Made by a program: the position numbers and the translations under genes
Notes under the pieces: generated by a model
Databases searched by the model: none
What the model was told of the DNA's origin: nothing
The model's input: only the letters and a program-made list of their open reading frames with translations
Shown: positions 1 to 7,351 of the stretch, piece after piece
Position numbering within the stretch: position 1 is the stretch's first letter
How the letters are laid out: each line of letters begins with the position of its first letter
DNA from: JAWLGJ01 sp041685145
GTDB taxonomy: Bacteria > Pseudomonadota > Alphaproteobacteria > Rhodospirillales > Magnetospirillaceae
DNA length: 64,000 nt
Assembly (NCBI GenBank): GCA_041685145.1
Contig: JAWLGJ010000002.1
Coordinates: 62,001-126,000 of the forward strand
Reading direction: 5' to 3'

Positions 1-51
1 CTTGTGCTTTTTCGGCGGATTGAGTCCGGTGATAACGCGGCTGGAGGTCAT
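1..51 (-). CDS. PadD-like membrane subunit, N-terminal fragment
   Basis: Only the first 17 codons are in the window (MTSSRVITGLNPPKKHK); the gene runs off the left edge. The start ATG overlaps the stop of the upstream iron-sulfur subunit gene in an ATGA arrangement, so it is translationally coupled. In molybdoenzyme operons of the order catalytic subunit, four-cluster ferredoxin subunit, third gene, the third gene is normally the membrane anchor (NrfD, DmsC or PadD type). The product call is therefore inferred from position; nothing in 17 residues proves it. Confidence 0.45.
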   Translation of the reverse strand, partial: MTSSRVITGLNPPKKHK

Positions 52-698
52 GACCGGCGCCCCCACAGGTAATGGATGTTGGGCCCGGTCCCCAACTCCT
101 CGTGCATCCGGAACGATTCGTTCTCGGCCAGCAGGCGCGAGACATTGCTGTTCGGGTCATCAAGGTCGCCGAACTGCAGCGCCCCCGACAGGCAGGCGTT
201 GACGCAGGCCGGCGTGGCGTCGGGGTCGACACCGGGGGTAAGGCCGTTGGCGGTGCCGTAGTCGATGCGGTCGACGCAGAAGGTGCACTTCTGGGCCACG
301 CCGAGCATGTCCTCGCGCAGGCGCGCCACCTCGGGCTCGGTGGCCGTGTCCCCATAGGCCCAATCGGGCTGCGACACCTTGTAGCGGGCGTCGTAGGGGC
401 AGGCCATGAAGCAATAGGCGCAGCCGATGCACTTGTCGTAATCGACGTGGACGATGCCGTCGTCGCGCTTGTAGGTCGCCGTCGTCGGGCACACCGAGGC
501 GCAGGGCGGGTCGTCGCAATGCATACAGCCCACCGGCACGAACACGCGCCGGACATCGGGAAAGGTTCCGACCTCCATGTCCAGCACGCGGCGCCACTGC
601 ACCCCCGGCGCCGTGCCGTTGGCGTGCTTGCAGGCGGTGGTGCAGGTCTGGCAGCCGACGCAGCGCCCAAGGTCGGCGATCATGCCCCATTTGCTCAT
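48..698 (-). CDS. four-[4Fe-4S] ferredoxin subunit of a molybdenum oxidoreductase (PadC/DmsB-like)
   Basis: A 216-residue electron-transfer subunit. Four cysteine clusters are visible: CVGCQTCTTACK near residue 13, CMHCDDPPCASVCP around 60, CIGCAYCFMACP around 93, and a split fourth set (CTFC plus ACVNAC) around 140-170. This is the DmsB/NrfC pattern, which passes electrons from a molybdopterin subunit to a quinone-linked membrane anchor. The ATG overlaps the stop of the catalytic subunit gene by 4 bp (ATGA) and its own stop overlaps the next start the same way, so all three genes form one tightly coupled operon. It could belong to another DMSO-reductase-family enzyme; PadC is favoured by the aromatic-catabolism context. 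Confidence 0.8.
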   Translation of the reverse strand: MSKWGMIADLGRCVGCQTCTTACKHANGTAPGVQWRRVLDMEVGTFPDVRRVFVPVGCMHCDDPPCASVCPTTATYKRDDGIVHVDYDKCIGCAYCFMACPYDARYKVSQPDWAYGDTATEPEVARLREDMLGVAQKCTFCVDRIDYGTANGLTPGVDPDATPACVNACLSGALQFGDLDDPNSNVSRLLAENESFRMHEELGTGPNIHYLWGRRS

Positions 699-3424
699 CG
701 CCGCCCCCCCTTCGCCTTGCGCAGGAACACGCGCACCACGTCGGCGCCCGAGCCGGTGGAGTCGGTCAGGTCCATGTCCATCGGCACCAGCGAGTTCATG
801 CTGGGGGTGTCGAATTCCTTGGCCAGCGGCGTCACCCGGTGCCCGAACTGGCCGATGAGCAGCAGGGTGTCGGGGCGGATGCCCTGGCGCACCACCGCCA
901 TCGCCTCGACCGAGCGCAGGTACGAGCCCACTTCGACGCGGTCGCCGTCCTCGATGCCCAGCCGGTCGGCGGCTTCGGCGTTGATGATGATGCCGCGATG
1001 GCCGGCGACGTTCTCCGCCGCCTCGCGGATCATCTGGATGGCGGCGTTGTTGCCCCAGTTGTACTGCATACTGCGGGCGGTCAGCAGCCAGAACGGGAAA
1101 TCGTCGGGATTGGCGCCGGTCTTGGCGATGGCCCGCTCCCAGATGCCGGGGAAGTCGTGCCACTCCGGCAGCGGCGTGTATTCCTCAAGCTGACGGTCCC
1201 ACCAGTCGATGCCCGACTCGTGCAGGCGGCGGCCCAACTGGGTGCCGATGCGCAGCAGGCGCTCCTGATAGGGCAGCTCGAACCGCAGCCCCAGTTCGCG
1301 CAGGCGCGGGAACAGGTACCATTCCAGCTTCGGGAACGGCGCCACCATGAAGCCGTTCTCGCGGAACCAATCCAGGCCCACGACCTCCTCGCCGTCGCTG
1401 AGTTCCGCCGAGGCGGACTTGCAGGCGGCATCCCAGATTTCCTCGACCGAGTGTTCCTCGTCCTCGGAGAGCGAGAAGTCGAACTTGCCGTTCTTGAGGC
1501 TGACCCCGCCGGCGCCGCGATTGACGGCGTTGTTGTATTCGGCCAGCAGCCCCGCGCGTTTGGCGATCTGGGTGGCGATCCAGGTGAAGTCGCGGGCCTC
1601 GCCGCGCGGCGGCACCGCCGGCTGGCGCAGCGCGAAGCCGTGATGCTCCCAGTACTGCTCGACGTATTTGGTGCCGCCGATGCGGATGAGCTGGGTGCTC
1701 TCCAGGTCGGTGGCGTCGGGCAGCAGGATGTCGGCCATGTGGTTGGTTTCGTCGTGGGTGTAGGCGAAGGCGACGACGAATGGGAAGCGGGCCATCGTGT
1801 CCTCGATCCGGGGGGTGTCCCAGAACGAGATGGCCGGATTGGTGCGGTAGAGGAACCAGATGTCGGGCAGCGACGGCTGCGGCCACTGCTCGGGCGATTT
1901 TTCCGCGAACATCCAGGCCAGGTGCGTCGGCCCCAGCGCCTGGCTCCAGGGGCTGTTGGCGGCCAGGGGAATGAGGGTGCGATAGCCGTTGCGGGTGGTC
2001 GGGCGCCCGCGCCAGCCCTCGCTGTCGGTCTGGTTCCAGGGATAGTCCATGAAACCGTCCTCGCCCGGCGTCACGCTGGCCTGGCGGGAGTGGGCGGGGC
2101 GGTTGAGGCGCACCGCCGTGCCCAGGGTGCCGCCCGGCACCTCCAGCCCGCCGACGAGGCAGGCCAGCATGGTGCGCGACCAGCAGCACTCATAGCCGCC
2201 CCAACCGTTGTTGACGGTCTTGCCCAGCGTCACCGCCACCGGCCGGAACGGCAGCGTCTGCCCCTCGATCTCGATGGTGGCGCCGATTTCGGCGTGGTCG
2301 AGGAACTCGTTGGCGATACGGCGGATGGTTCCCGCCGCCACGCCGCACTTGCCCTCGGCCCATTCGGGGGTGAAGGCGCGCATGTGCTCGGCCATCACCG
2401 CGAAGGCGGGCCGGCAGGAAACGTCCTGATGGCTCCAGGCGTCGTCGTCGGCGCCCTTCTCGACGCCCGAGACGGTAAACGCGCCGTCGAGGGCGGGGTC
2501 GGCCTCGGGGTCGTCGAAGGGCACGGCGGCCTGGCGCGTCGAACACCACACCAGCGGCTTGCGGCTGTCGGGGTCGCGCATGAAGAAGCCGTTGGGCCCC
2601 ACCAGATAGGGCGAGGCGGTGTGGTTCTTGAGGAAGAAGACGTCCAGTTCCTCGCGCCGGCGCTCATGCACCAGCACATGAATCATGGCGAACAGGAAGG
2701 CGGCGTCGGTCTTGGGCTTGATGGGAATCCATTCCGCCGAACAGCCGCCGGTCACCGACAGATGCGGCTCGACCTGCACCCGCTTCATCCCGCGCGAGCG
2801 CGCCTCGGCGTGGCGCCAGACGCCGCAGACGCCGCCCGAGGCTTCGATGTTGGAGCCGAAGGACACCAGATAGCGGGTGTGCGGGGTGTCGGAGCAGACG
2901 GTGAAGGCGCGGTGCCACAGCTCGCCGTACAGGTGCTCGGAATGGTAGCACTTGACGCCCTGGCCGGAGCCGAAGCTGAAGTCGATCTTGCCCAGCGCCG
3001 CCAGCAGGGCCGGGAAGGTGCCCATATAGCTGGCGGGCGTGCCGCCGCCGCCGAAGCTGGCGGCCACGCGCGGATAGCCGCTCTCGTCCACCAGCCCCTT
3101 GCCGATGATGTCCTTGAGCTTGGCGCCGATGGCGTCCAGGGCCTCGTCCCAGGAAATGGGCACGAATCCCGGATCCTCGCCCCGGCCCTTGCGCGGATTG
3201 GTCCGCTTCATGGGCGTCAGGACGCGGTCGGGATTGTAGGTCTTCTGCACCAGGCCGAAGGCCTTGACGCAGACCTTGCCGTGGGCGGGATGGACGCCGT
3301 CGGCGGCGAAGTTGGGCTCCACCTCGGTCGCGACGCCGTCGCGCACCCGCACCGTCAGCAGATCCGGCCCCGAGACGCAGTTGTAGCAATAGGTGGGAAC
3401 CTTGCGGTCCGCCGCCGCCGGCAT
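695..3424 (-). CDS. molybdopterin oxidoreductase, PadB-like (probable arylacetyl-CoA:acceptor oxidoreductase)
   Basis: A 909-residue DMSO-reductase-family catalytic subunit binding bis-MGD and an N-terminal iron-sulfur cluster. The N-terminal cysteines are C13, C16 and C52; the usual third cysteine position (about residue 20) holds Pro, followed by Asp21, so the cluster is non-canonical. The length, the partner subunits (four-cluster ferredoxin, likely membrane anchor) and the setting inside a benzoyl-CoA operon resemble phenylacetyl-CoA:acceptor oxidoreductase PadBCD. That enzyme oxidises phenylacetyl-CoA to phenylglyoxylate, which feeds benzoyl-CoA. No twin-arginine signal is visible at the N-terminus, which fits a cytoplasm-facing enzyme. 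Six bases separate it from the thioesterase gene upstream. The molybdoenzyme family is secure; the substrate is inferred. Confidence 0.65.
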   Translation of the reverse strand: MPAAADRKVPTYCYNCVSGPDLLTVRVRDGVATEVEPNFAADGVHPAHGKVCVKAFGLVQKTYNPDRVLTPMKRTNPRKGRGEDPGFVPISWDEALDAIGAKLKDIIGKGLVDESGYPRVAASFGGGGTPASYMGTFPALLAALGKIDFSFGSGQGVKCYHSEHLYGELWHRAFTVCSDTPHTRYLVSFGSNIEASGGVCGVWRHAEARSRGMKRVQVEPHLSVTGGCSAEWIPIKPKTDAAFLFAMIHVLVHERRREELDVFFLKNHTASPYLVGPNGFFMRDPDSRKPLVWCSTRQAAVPFDDPEADPALDGAFTVSGVEKGADDDAWSHQDVSCRPAFAVMAEHMRAFTPEWAEGKCGVAAGTIRRIANEFLDHAEIGATIEIEGQTLPFRPVAVTLGKTVNNGWGGYECCWSRTMLACLVGGLEVPGGTLGTAVRLNRPAHSRQASVTPGEDGFMDYPWNQTDSEGWRGRPTTRNGYRTLIPLAANSPWSQALGPTHLAWMFAEKSPEQWPQPSLPDIWFLYRTNPAISFWDTPRIEDTMARFPFVVAFAYTHDETNHMADILLPDATDLESTQLIRIGGTKYVEQYWEHHGFALRQPAVPPRGEARDFTWIATQIAKRAGLLAEYNNAVNRGAGGVSLKNGKFDFSLSEDEEHSVEEIWDAACKSASAELSDGEEVVGLDWFRENGFMVAPFPKLEWYLFPRLRELGLRFELPYQERLLRIGTQLGRRLHESGIDWWDRQLEEYTPLPEWHDFPGIWERAIAKTGANPDDFPFWLLTARSMQYNWGNNAAIQMIREAAENVAGHRGIIINAEAADRLGIEDGDRVEVGSYLRSVEAMAVVRQGIRPDTLLLIGQFGHRVTPLAKEFDTPSMNSLVPMDMDLTDSTGSGADVVRVFLRKAKGGRR

Positions 3425-3429
3425 CGCCC

Positions 3430-3837
3430 TTACTCCGCCGGGACTTTGGCGGCCTTGGCCTTCAGGCGCTCCTTGGTCTTCTCGACGTCGACCACGAAGC
3501 GCGCGTGCCGACCGCGGCCGATCTGGTCGACGGGGTCGCGGGCCTCGACGTCCAGCACCACCGCGCGGCCCTTGACCTCGGCGACGGTGACGGTCACCGA
3601 CACCTCCATGCCCATCAGCGTCGGGGCCATGTGGTCAAGCTCGACGCGCGTGCCGACGGTGTCCTCGCCGTCGTCAAGGTGTTCGAGCAGGAAGTCGCGG
3701 CAGGTGATCTCGATGTCGCGGACCAGCGAGGGCGTCGCATAGACGCGCCCTTCCTCGCCCATGAAGCCGATGGTGCTGTCGCGGTCGACCACGAAGCGGC
3801 GCGTCGTGGTGACGCCAACGGCAAGACTGTCCTTCAT
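3430..3837 (-). CDS. FlK-like hotdog-fold acyl-CoA thioesterase
   Basis: A 135-residue single hotdog domain. The motif YATPSLVRDIE (residues about 32-42), then VGTRVELDHMAPTLMGM (about 61-77), matches the fluoroacetyl-CoA-thioesterase (FlK) subfamily, with the Thr, Glu and His of the proposed catalytic set in place. It probably hydrolyses a CoA thioester. The stop lies 5 bp before the PadB-like start, so it is co-transcribed with that enzyme and could release CoA from its product or clear a dead-end acyl-CoA. The start ATG follows a 185-bp leader containing nested inverted repeats. Substrate unknown. Confidence 0.75.
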   Translation of the reverse strand: MKDSLAVGVTTTRRFVVDRDSTIGFMGEEGRVYATPSLVRDIEITCRDFLLEHLDDGEDTVGTRVELDHMAPTLMGMEVSVTVTVAEVKGRAVVLDVEARDPVDQIGRGRHARFVVDVEKTKERLKAKAAKVPAE

Positions 3838-3857
3838 TGGCTGCTCCCTCTGCCGGG

Positions 3858-3903
3858 GGCGGCTTTGCGTCTGTTACGCATCCATCCGATGCCCAAAGCC
3901 GCC
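3858..3903 (-). repeat. nested inverted repeat in the leader of the thioesterase-pad operon
   Basis: A perfect 10-bp inverted repeat (GGCGGCTTTG at 3858-3867, CAAAGCCGCC at 3894-3903) encloses a second perfect stem, GCATC-CATCC-GATGC (3878-3892). It ends 20 bp upstream of the thioesterase ATG, so on the minus-strand transcript it would fold in the 5' leader next to the ribosome-binding site. It could be a terminator or attenuator after boxB or a regulatory leader. No T-run follows it. Confidence 0.5.
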
Positions 3904-3916
3904 ACAATCTTTGTGG
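3902..3916. repeat. short perfect inverted repeat beside the leader hairpin
   Basis: CCACAA and TTGTGG flank a 3-bp loop (TCT) and abut the larger nested hairpin. Together they form a compact cluster of dyad symmetries in the boxB/thioesterase gap. It may be part of the same RNA structure or a protein-binding site. Confidence 0.35.
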
Positions 3917-4022
3917 TTGACGGCAGTCTAGTACCAGACGGCCCCCGGCGGCAAGGATAACGTGATACGTTTCTTCCTCCAAGCTAGCCGAATTTGAAAC
4001 ATAACGTCGCGGCGCCTCGCCC

Positions 4023-5450
4023 TTAGGCGAAGCGCACATACTCGAAATCGACCGGCTGGCCGTTGATGCCGCGCGCCGGCGGGGCGATCCAATTGGCGAA
4101 TTTGCCCGGCTCGCGCACCGGCGCCGCCATCAGCGAACGCACATAGGCGCGGTCGGCGTCGGTGGGCAGCCAGCCCTCGGCGCCGCGCCGCCACGCCTCG
4201 GCGTCGACGATGCGGCCGTCGGGGGTGACGTTGAGGTCGGCGAAATGACCGATGCCGCGATGGAAGGCCGCGTGCGGCAGCGTGAACCGGAAGTCGATGC
4301 CGTATTTGGCCGGGATCTTGTTCCAGCGGTTCACCCCCGCCTGGACGTCGCGGATGTAGTCCTGGCGCAGGCGCTCGTTGAGGGCATTGAGCGCCGGCAC
4401 ATGGCGCTCCTCGAAGCCGGCGCCGGCGGGGTGCAGGACCGGATAGGTGGCCTCCTCCAGGCGGTGGTCGTCATCGACCTTGCCCTCCTGGAAGCGGCCC
4501 TTCAGGCCCATGCTGTAGGCGGTGGCGGCGTTGGTGGAGACCTCGGCCCCGTACAGGTCGAGGGTCACGGAATAGTGGAAGTTGAGGTATTTCTGGATCG
4601 TGGGCAGGTCGATGACGCCAAAGCGGCGCACGTCGTCGGTGCGCTGCTCGCGCATCACCTGGCAGGCGCGCTCGATGATGCGCGCGACGCCGCTTTCGCC
4701 CACGAACATGTGGTGCGCTTCCTCGGTGAGCATGAAGCGGCAGGTGCGCGCCAGCGGGTCGAAGCCGGATTCCGCCAGCGACGCCAACTGGTACTTGCCG
4801 TCGCGATCGGTGATGAAGGTGAACATGAAGAACGACAGCCAGTCGGTGGTCTCTTCGTTGAAGGCCTCCAGCAGGCGCGGCTTGTCTGGATCGCCGGAGT
4901 GGCGGGCCAGCATCTCCTCGGCCTCCTCGCGGCCGTCACGGCCGAAATAGGCGTGCAGCAGATAGACCATCGCCCACAGGTGCCGCCCCTCCTCGACATT
5001 GACCTGGAAGAGGTTGCGCAGGTCGTAGAGCGACGGGCAGGTGGCGCCCAGGTGGCGCTGCTGCTCCACCGACGCCGGCTCGGTGTCGCCCTGGATGGTG
5101 ATGAGGCGGCGCAGGGTGGCGCGGTATTCGCCCGGCACCTCCTGCCAGGCGGGCTCGCCCTTGTGGGCGCCGAAGCCGATGCGGCGCTCGGGCTCGGGCG
5201 GCGCCAGGAAGATGCCCCAGCGGTAGTCGGGCATCCGCACATGGTCGAAATGCGCCCAGCCGCTGGAATCGGCGCTGACGGCGGTGCGCAGATAGACCTG
5301 GTGGTCGAGCGAGCCGTCGGGGCCCATCTCGCGCCACCAGTCAAGGTAATGCGGCTGCCAGGACTCCAGGGCGCGCTGAAGGCGCCGGTTGTCCGACAGG
5401 TCGACGTTGTTGGGAATCCGGTCGCTGTAGTTGATGGCCTGCGTCGTCAT
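4023..5450 (-). CDS. boxB: benzoyl-CoA 2,3-epoxidase, oxygenase subunit
   Basis: A 475-residue BoxB, the di-iron oxygenase that epoxidises benzoyl-CoA using O2 in the aerobic hybrid pathway. The length matches the family. Carboxylate/histidine motifs of the di-iron centre are visible, including EEGRHLW (around residue 155) and EEAHHMFVGE (around 240). I chose the ATG at 5450 (MTTQAINYSD); open sequence further upstream belongs to the boxC region. It lies 23 bp after boxC in the same operon. Its normal reductase partner BoxA is not encoded in this window. Confidence 0.95.
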   Translation of the reverse strand: MTTQAINYSDRIPNNVDLSDNRRLQRALESWQPHYLDWWREMGPDGSLDHQVYLRTAVSADSSGWAHFDHVRMPDYRWGIFLAPPEPERRIGFGAHKGEPAWQEVPGEYRATLRRLITIQGDTEPASVEQQRHLGATCPSLYDLRNLFQVNVEEGRHLWAMVYLLHAYFGRDGREEAEEMLARHSGDPDKPRLLEAFNEETTDWLSFFMFTFITDRDGKYQLASLAESGFDPLARTCRFMLTEEAHHMFVGESGVARIIERACQVMREQRTDDVRRFGVIDLPTIQKYLNFHYSVTLDLYGAEVSTNAATAYSMGLKGRFQEGKVDDDHRLEEATYPVLHPAGAGFEERHVPALNALNERLRQDYIRDVQAGVNRWNKIPAKYGIDFRFTLPHAAFHRGIGHFADLNVTPDGRIVDAEAWRRGAEGWLPTDADRAYVRSLMAAPVREPGKFANWIAPPARGINGQPVDFEYVRFA

Positions 5451-5473
5451 GCGTCCCTCTCGTGGCGTCGGTG

Positions 5474-7120
5474 TCAGACTCGTTGGCGGGCGTAGCGGGC
5501 GCGGCGGCCGCTGCCGTAGAGCTTCAGCGCCCCCTCCTCGCCGGTGGCGTCGGGGCGCTGGAAGATCCAGTTCTGCCAGGCGCTGAGGCGCCCGAAGATC
5601 TTGGTCTCCAGCGTCTCGGGGCCGGCAAAGCGCAGATTGGCCTCCATGCCGGTGAGGGCATCGGTGGAGAAGCTGGCACGTTCCTCCAGCATCACCCGCA
5701 CCTCGTCCTCCCAGTCGATGTCGTCCATCGCCTCGGTGACCAGCCCCAGCGCCACCGCCTCGGCGGCGTCGAGATCGTCGCCGCGGCGGGCCTCGGCGCG
5801 CTCGACCGAGTCCGGCTCGCCCAGGAAGCGGGTTTGCAGGCGGCTGAGGCCGTTGCCCATCGGCAGCGGGCCGAAATTCATTCCCGTCAGGCGGACGGTG
5901 GCCGGCGGGCGGTTGTCGCCCTCGAACGCGCCCTCCAGCATCAAGGTGCGGTCGGCGGCCAGCGCCACCTCGAACAGGGTGCCGACGAAGCAGCTTCCCG
6001 GCACCACCTCGGCGATCAGCGAGCGCGACGTCGTGTCCAGCCGCTTCAGCGTCCGGCGCCAATAAAGGGTGATCTCCCGCGCCAGCCAGTGGTCGCGATG
6101 CGCCTCCAGAAACTCGTCATGGGCGGCAACGGCGGCGCCGGCGCCGCTGGTGCGCAGCACCCAGGTCGACAGCTCCGGCTCGTTGAAGCGCAGATGCAGG
6201 ATGGCGTCGTCAAGTTCGCGGCAGGCAGCCAGCGGCCAGAACGCCTCGCCCTGCGCCACCATGCCCTCGGCGTCGGCGGGCGGCGCGGCCTCGGGGCCGT
6301 GGACGGTGATGACGGCGGCGCGAAGGTCGCGGTCGTACTCGACGCCGACGTGGCGATAGCGCAGCCCGCCGTCGGTCTCCTCGCGCTCCAGCGGCGGCAG
6401 GGCCAGGCCGGCGGCATCCGGGCGGGCGGCGGCGGCGGCGAACTCGGCGGCGCGCTGGCGCACGGCATCGTCGAAGCCCGACGCCGGCACCACCTCGTCG
6501 ACCAGGCGCCACTGCACCGCCCGCGCGCCGCGCACGCCCTCCTCCGTGGTGCAGAAGGCGTCGGCGAGGTCGCGGCGCACCTTGCGCTTGTCCACCAGCC
6601 GCGTCAGGCCGCCGGTGCCGGGCAGCACCGCCAGCAGCGGCACCTCGGGCAGCGACACCGCCGAGTTGGAGTCGTCCACCAGCATGATCCAGCCGGTCGC
6701 CAGCGCCAGTTCATAGCCGCCGCCGGCGGCGGTGCCGTTGATGGCGCACACATAGGCCTGACCCGATTCCTCGGCGGCCTCCTCGATGGCCAAGCGGGTC
6801 TCGTTGGTGAACTTGCAGAAATTGACCTTGTGGGCGTGGCTGGCCAGGCCGAGCATCCGGATATTGGCGCCGGCGCAGAACACCTTGTCCTTGGCCGAGG
6901 CAATGACCACGCAGCCCACCTCCGGATGCTCGAAGCGCAGGCGCTGCACGGCGTCGTAAAGCTCGATGTCGACGCCGAGATCGTAGGAATTCAGCTTCAG
7001 CTCATAGCCGCCCAGCAGCCCGCCCTGCGGGTCGACATCCAGGGTCAGCGTCGCCACGGCACCGTCCACGGACAGCCGCCAGTGACGGTATTGGTCGGGG
7101 TGGGTCCGGAAGTCGATCAT
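5474..7120 (-). CDS. boxC: benzoyl-CoA-dihydrodiol lyase (2,3-epoxybenzoyl-CoA dihydrolase)
   Basis: A 548-residue crotonase-superfamily enzyme of BoxC length and organisation. It hydrolytically opens the epoxide ring and releases formate, giving 3,4-dehydroadipyl-CoA semialdehyde. Crotonase signatures include FCAGANIRMLG (around residue 86) and NGTAAGGGYELALATG (around 128), which form the oxyanion hole and CoA pocket. The start is MIDFRTHPDQY. It is the first gene after the strongest BoxR-type promoter in the window and is followed by boxB. Confidence 0.95.
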   Translation of the reverse strand: MIDFRTHPDQYRHWRLSVDGAVATLTLDVDPQGGLLGGYELKLNSYDLGVDIELYDAVQRLRFEHPEVGCVVIASAKDKVFCAGANIRMLGLASHAHKVNFCKFTNETRLAIEEAAEESGQAYVCAINGTAAGGGYELALATGWIMLVDDSNSAVSLPEVPLLAVLPGTGGLTRLVDKRKVRRDLADAFCTTEEGVRGARAVQWRLVDEVVPASGFDDAVRQRAAEFAAAAARPDAAGLALPPLEREETDGGLRYRHVGVEYDRDLRAAVITVHGPEAAPPADAEGMVAQGEAFWPLAACRELDDAILHLRFNEPELSTWVLRTSGAGAAVAAHDEFLEAHRDHWLAREITLYWRRTLKRLDTTSRSLIAEVVPGSCFVGTLFEVALAADRTLMLEGAFEGDNRPPATVRLTGMNFGPLPMGNGLSRLQTRFLGEPDSVERAEARRGDDLDAAEAVALGLVTEAMDDIDWEDEVRVMLEERASFSTDALTGMEANLRFAGPETLETKIFGRLSAWQNWIFQRPDATGEEGALKLYGSGRRARYARQRV

Positions 7121-7171
7121 CCGCGTCCTCGCCTGCTGAAAGTGTTCTGATACTGATTCGCGTCAGTTGCC

Positions 7172-7185
7172 TGCACTATAATGCA
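7172..7185. promoter_or_regulatory. BoxR/BzdR-type operator at the boxC promoter
   Basis: A perfect TGCA-N6-TGCA palindrome (TGCACTATAATGCA) 51 bp upstream of the boxC ATG. This is the operator type described for the benzoyl-CoA-responsive repressors BoxR and BzdR. It covers the predicted -10 element, so a bound repressor would block RNA polymerase. Confidence 0.8.
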
Positions 7186-7203
7186 CATGCGGGCGCGCAT
7201 CAA
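7175..7203 (-). promoter_or_regulatory. sigma-70-type promoter of boxC-boxB
   Basis: On the minus strand TTGATG (-35, 7198-7203) and TATAGT (-10, 7175-7180) are separated by exactly 17 bp. The -10 lies inside the BoxR operator. The same -35/spacer length/-10/operator arrangement recurs in front of had. Confidence 0.65.
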
Positions 7204-7290
7204 GGGTTCATGCGAGGGGACGGCAACGCGGGCGTCGCGCCGGTGTCGCCCGCCGTGGACGGGGCCCGGACCACGGGGCAGGCCCCTCGC

Positions 7291-7306
7291 CCCGGCGGAC
7301 GCCGGG
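7291..7306. repeat. GC-rich hairpin downstream of boxD
   Basis: A perfect 7-bp stem (CCCGGCG/CGCCGGG) with a 2-base centre, 46 bp past the boxD stop. There is no T-run, so it is at best a weak terminator or pause site between boxD and the boxC promoter. Confidence 0.3.
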
Positions 7307-7318
7307 CGGCGGGCTTCA

Positions 7319-7332
7319 TGCAGTATAATGCT
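7319..7332. promoter_or_regulatory. second BoxR-like site in the boxD-boxC gap
   Basis: TGCAGTATAATGCT matches TGCA-N6-TGCA at seven of eight defined positions. Its centre is 147 bp from the centre of the boxC operator, close to 14 helical turns. It contains a good -10-like core on either strand but no clear -35. It could be an auxiliary operator. Confidence 0.5.
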
Positions 7333-7351
7333 GTTTCGCGGACGGCCTGCC

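Noticed and set aside
839..3742. A 967-codon plus-strand open frame opposite the PadB-like gene
   Set aside because: Antisense of a well-supported molybdoenzyme; no motif, and it would span two genes of an operon.
3866..3880. TGCG-N7-CGCA dyad in the boxB/thioesterase gap as a BoxR site
   Set aside because: The spacer is seven rather than six and both arms deviate from TGCA; it also lies inside a stronger hairpin that explains the symmetry.
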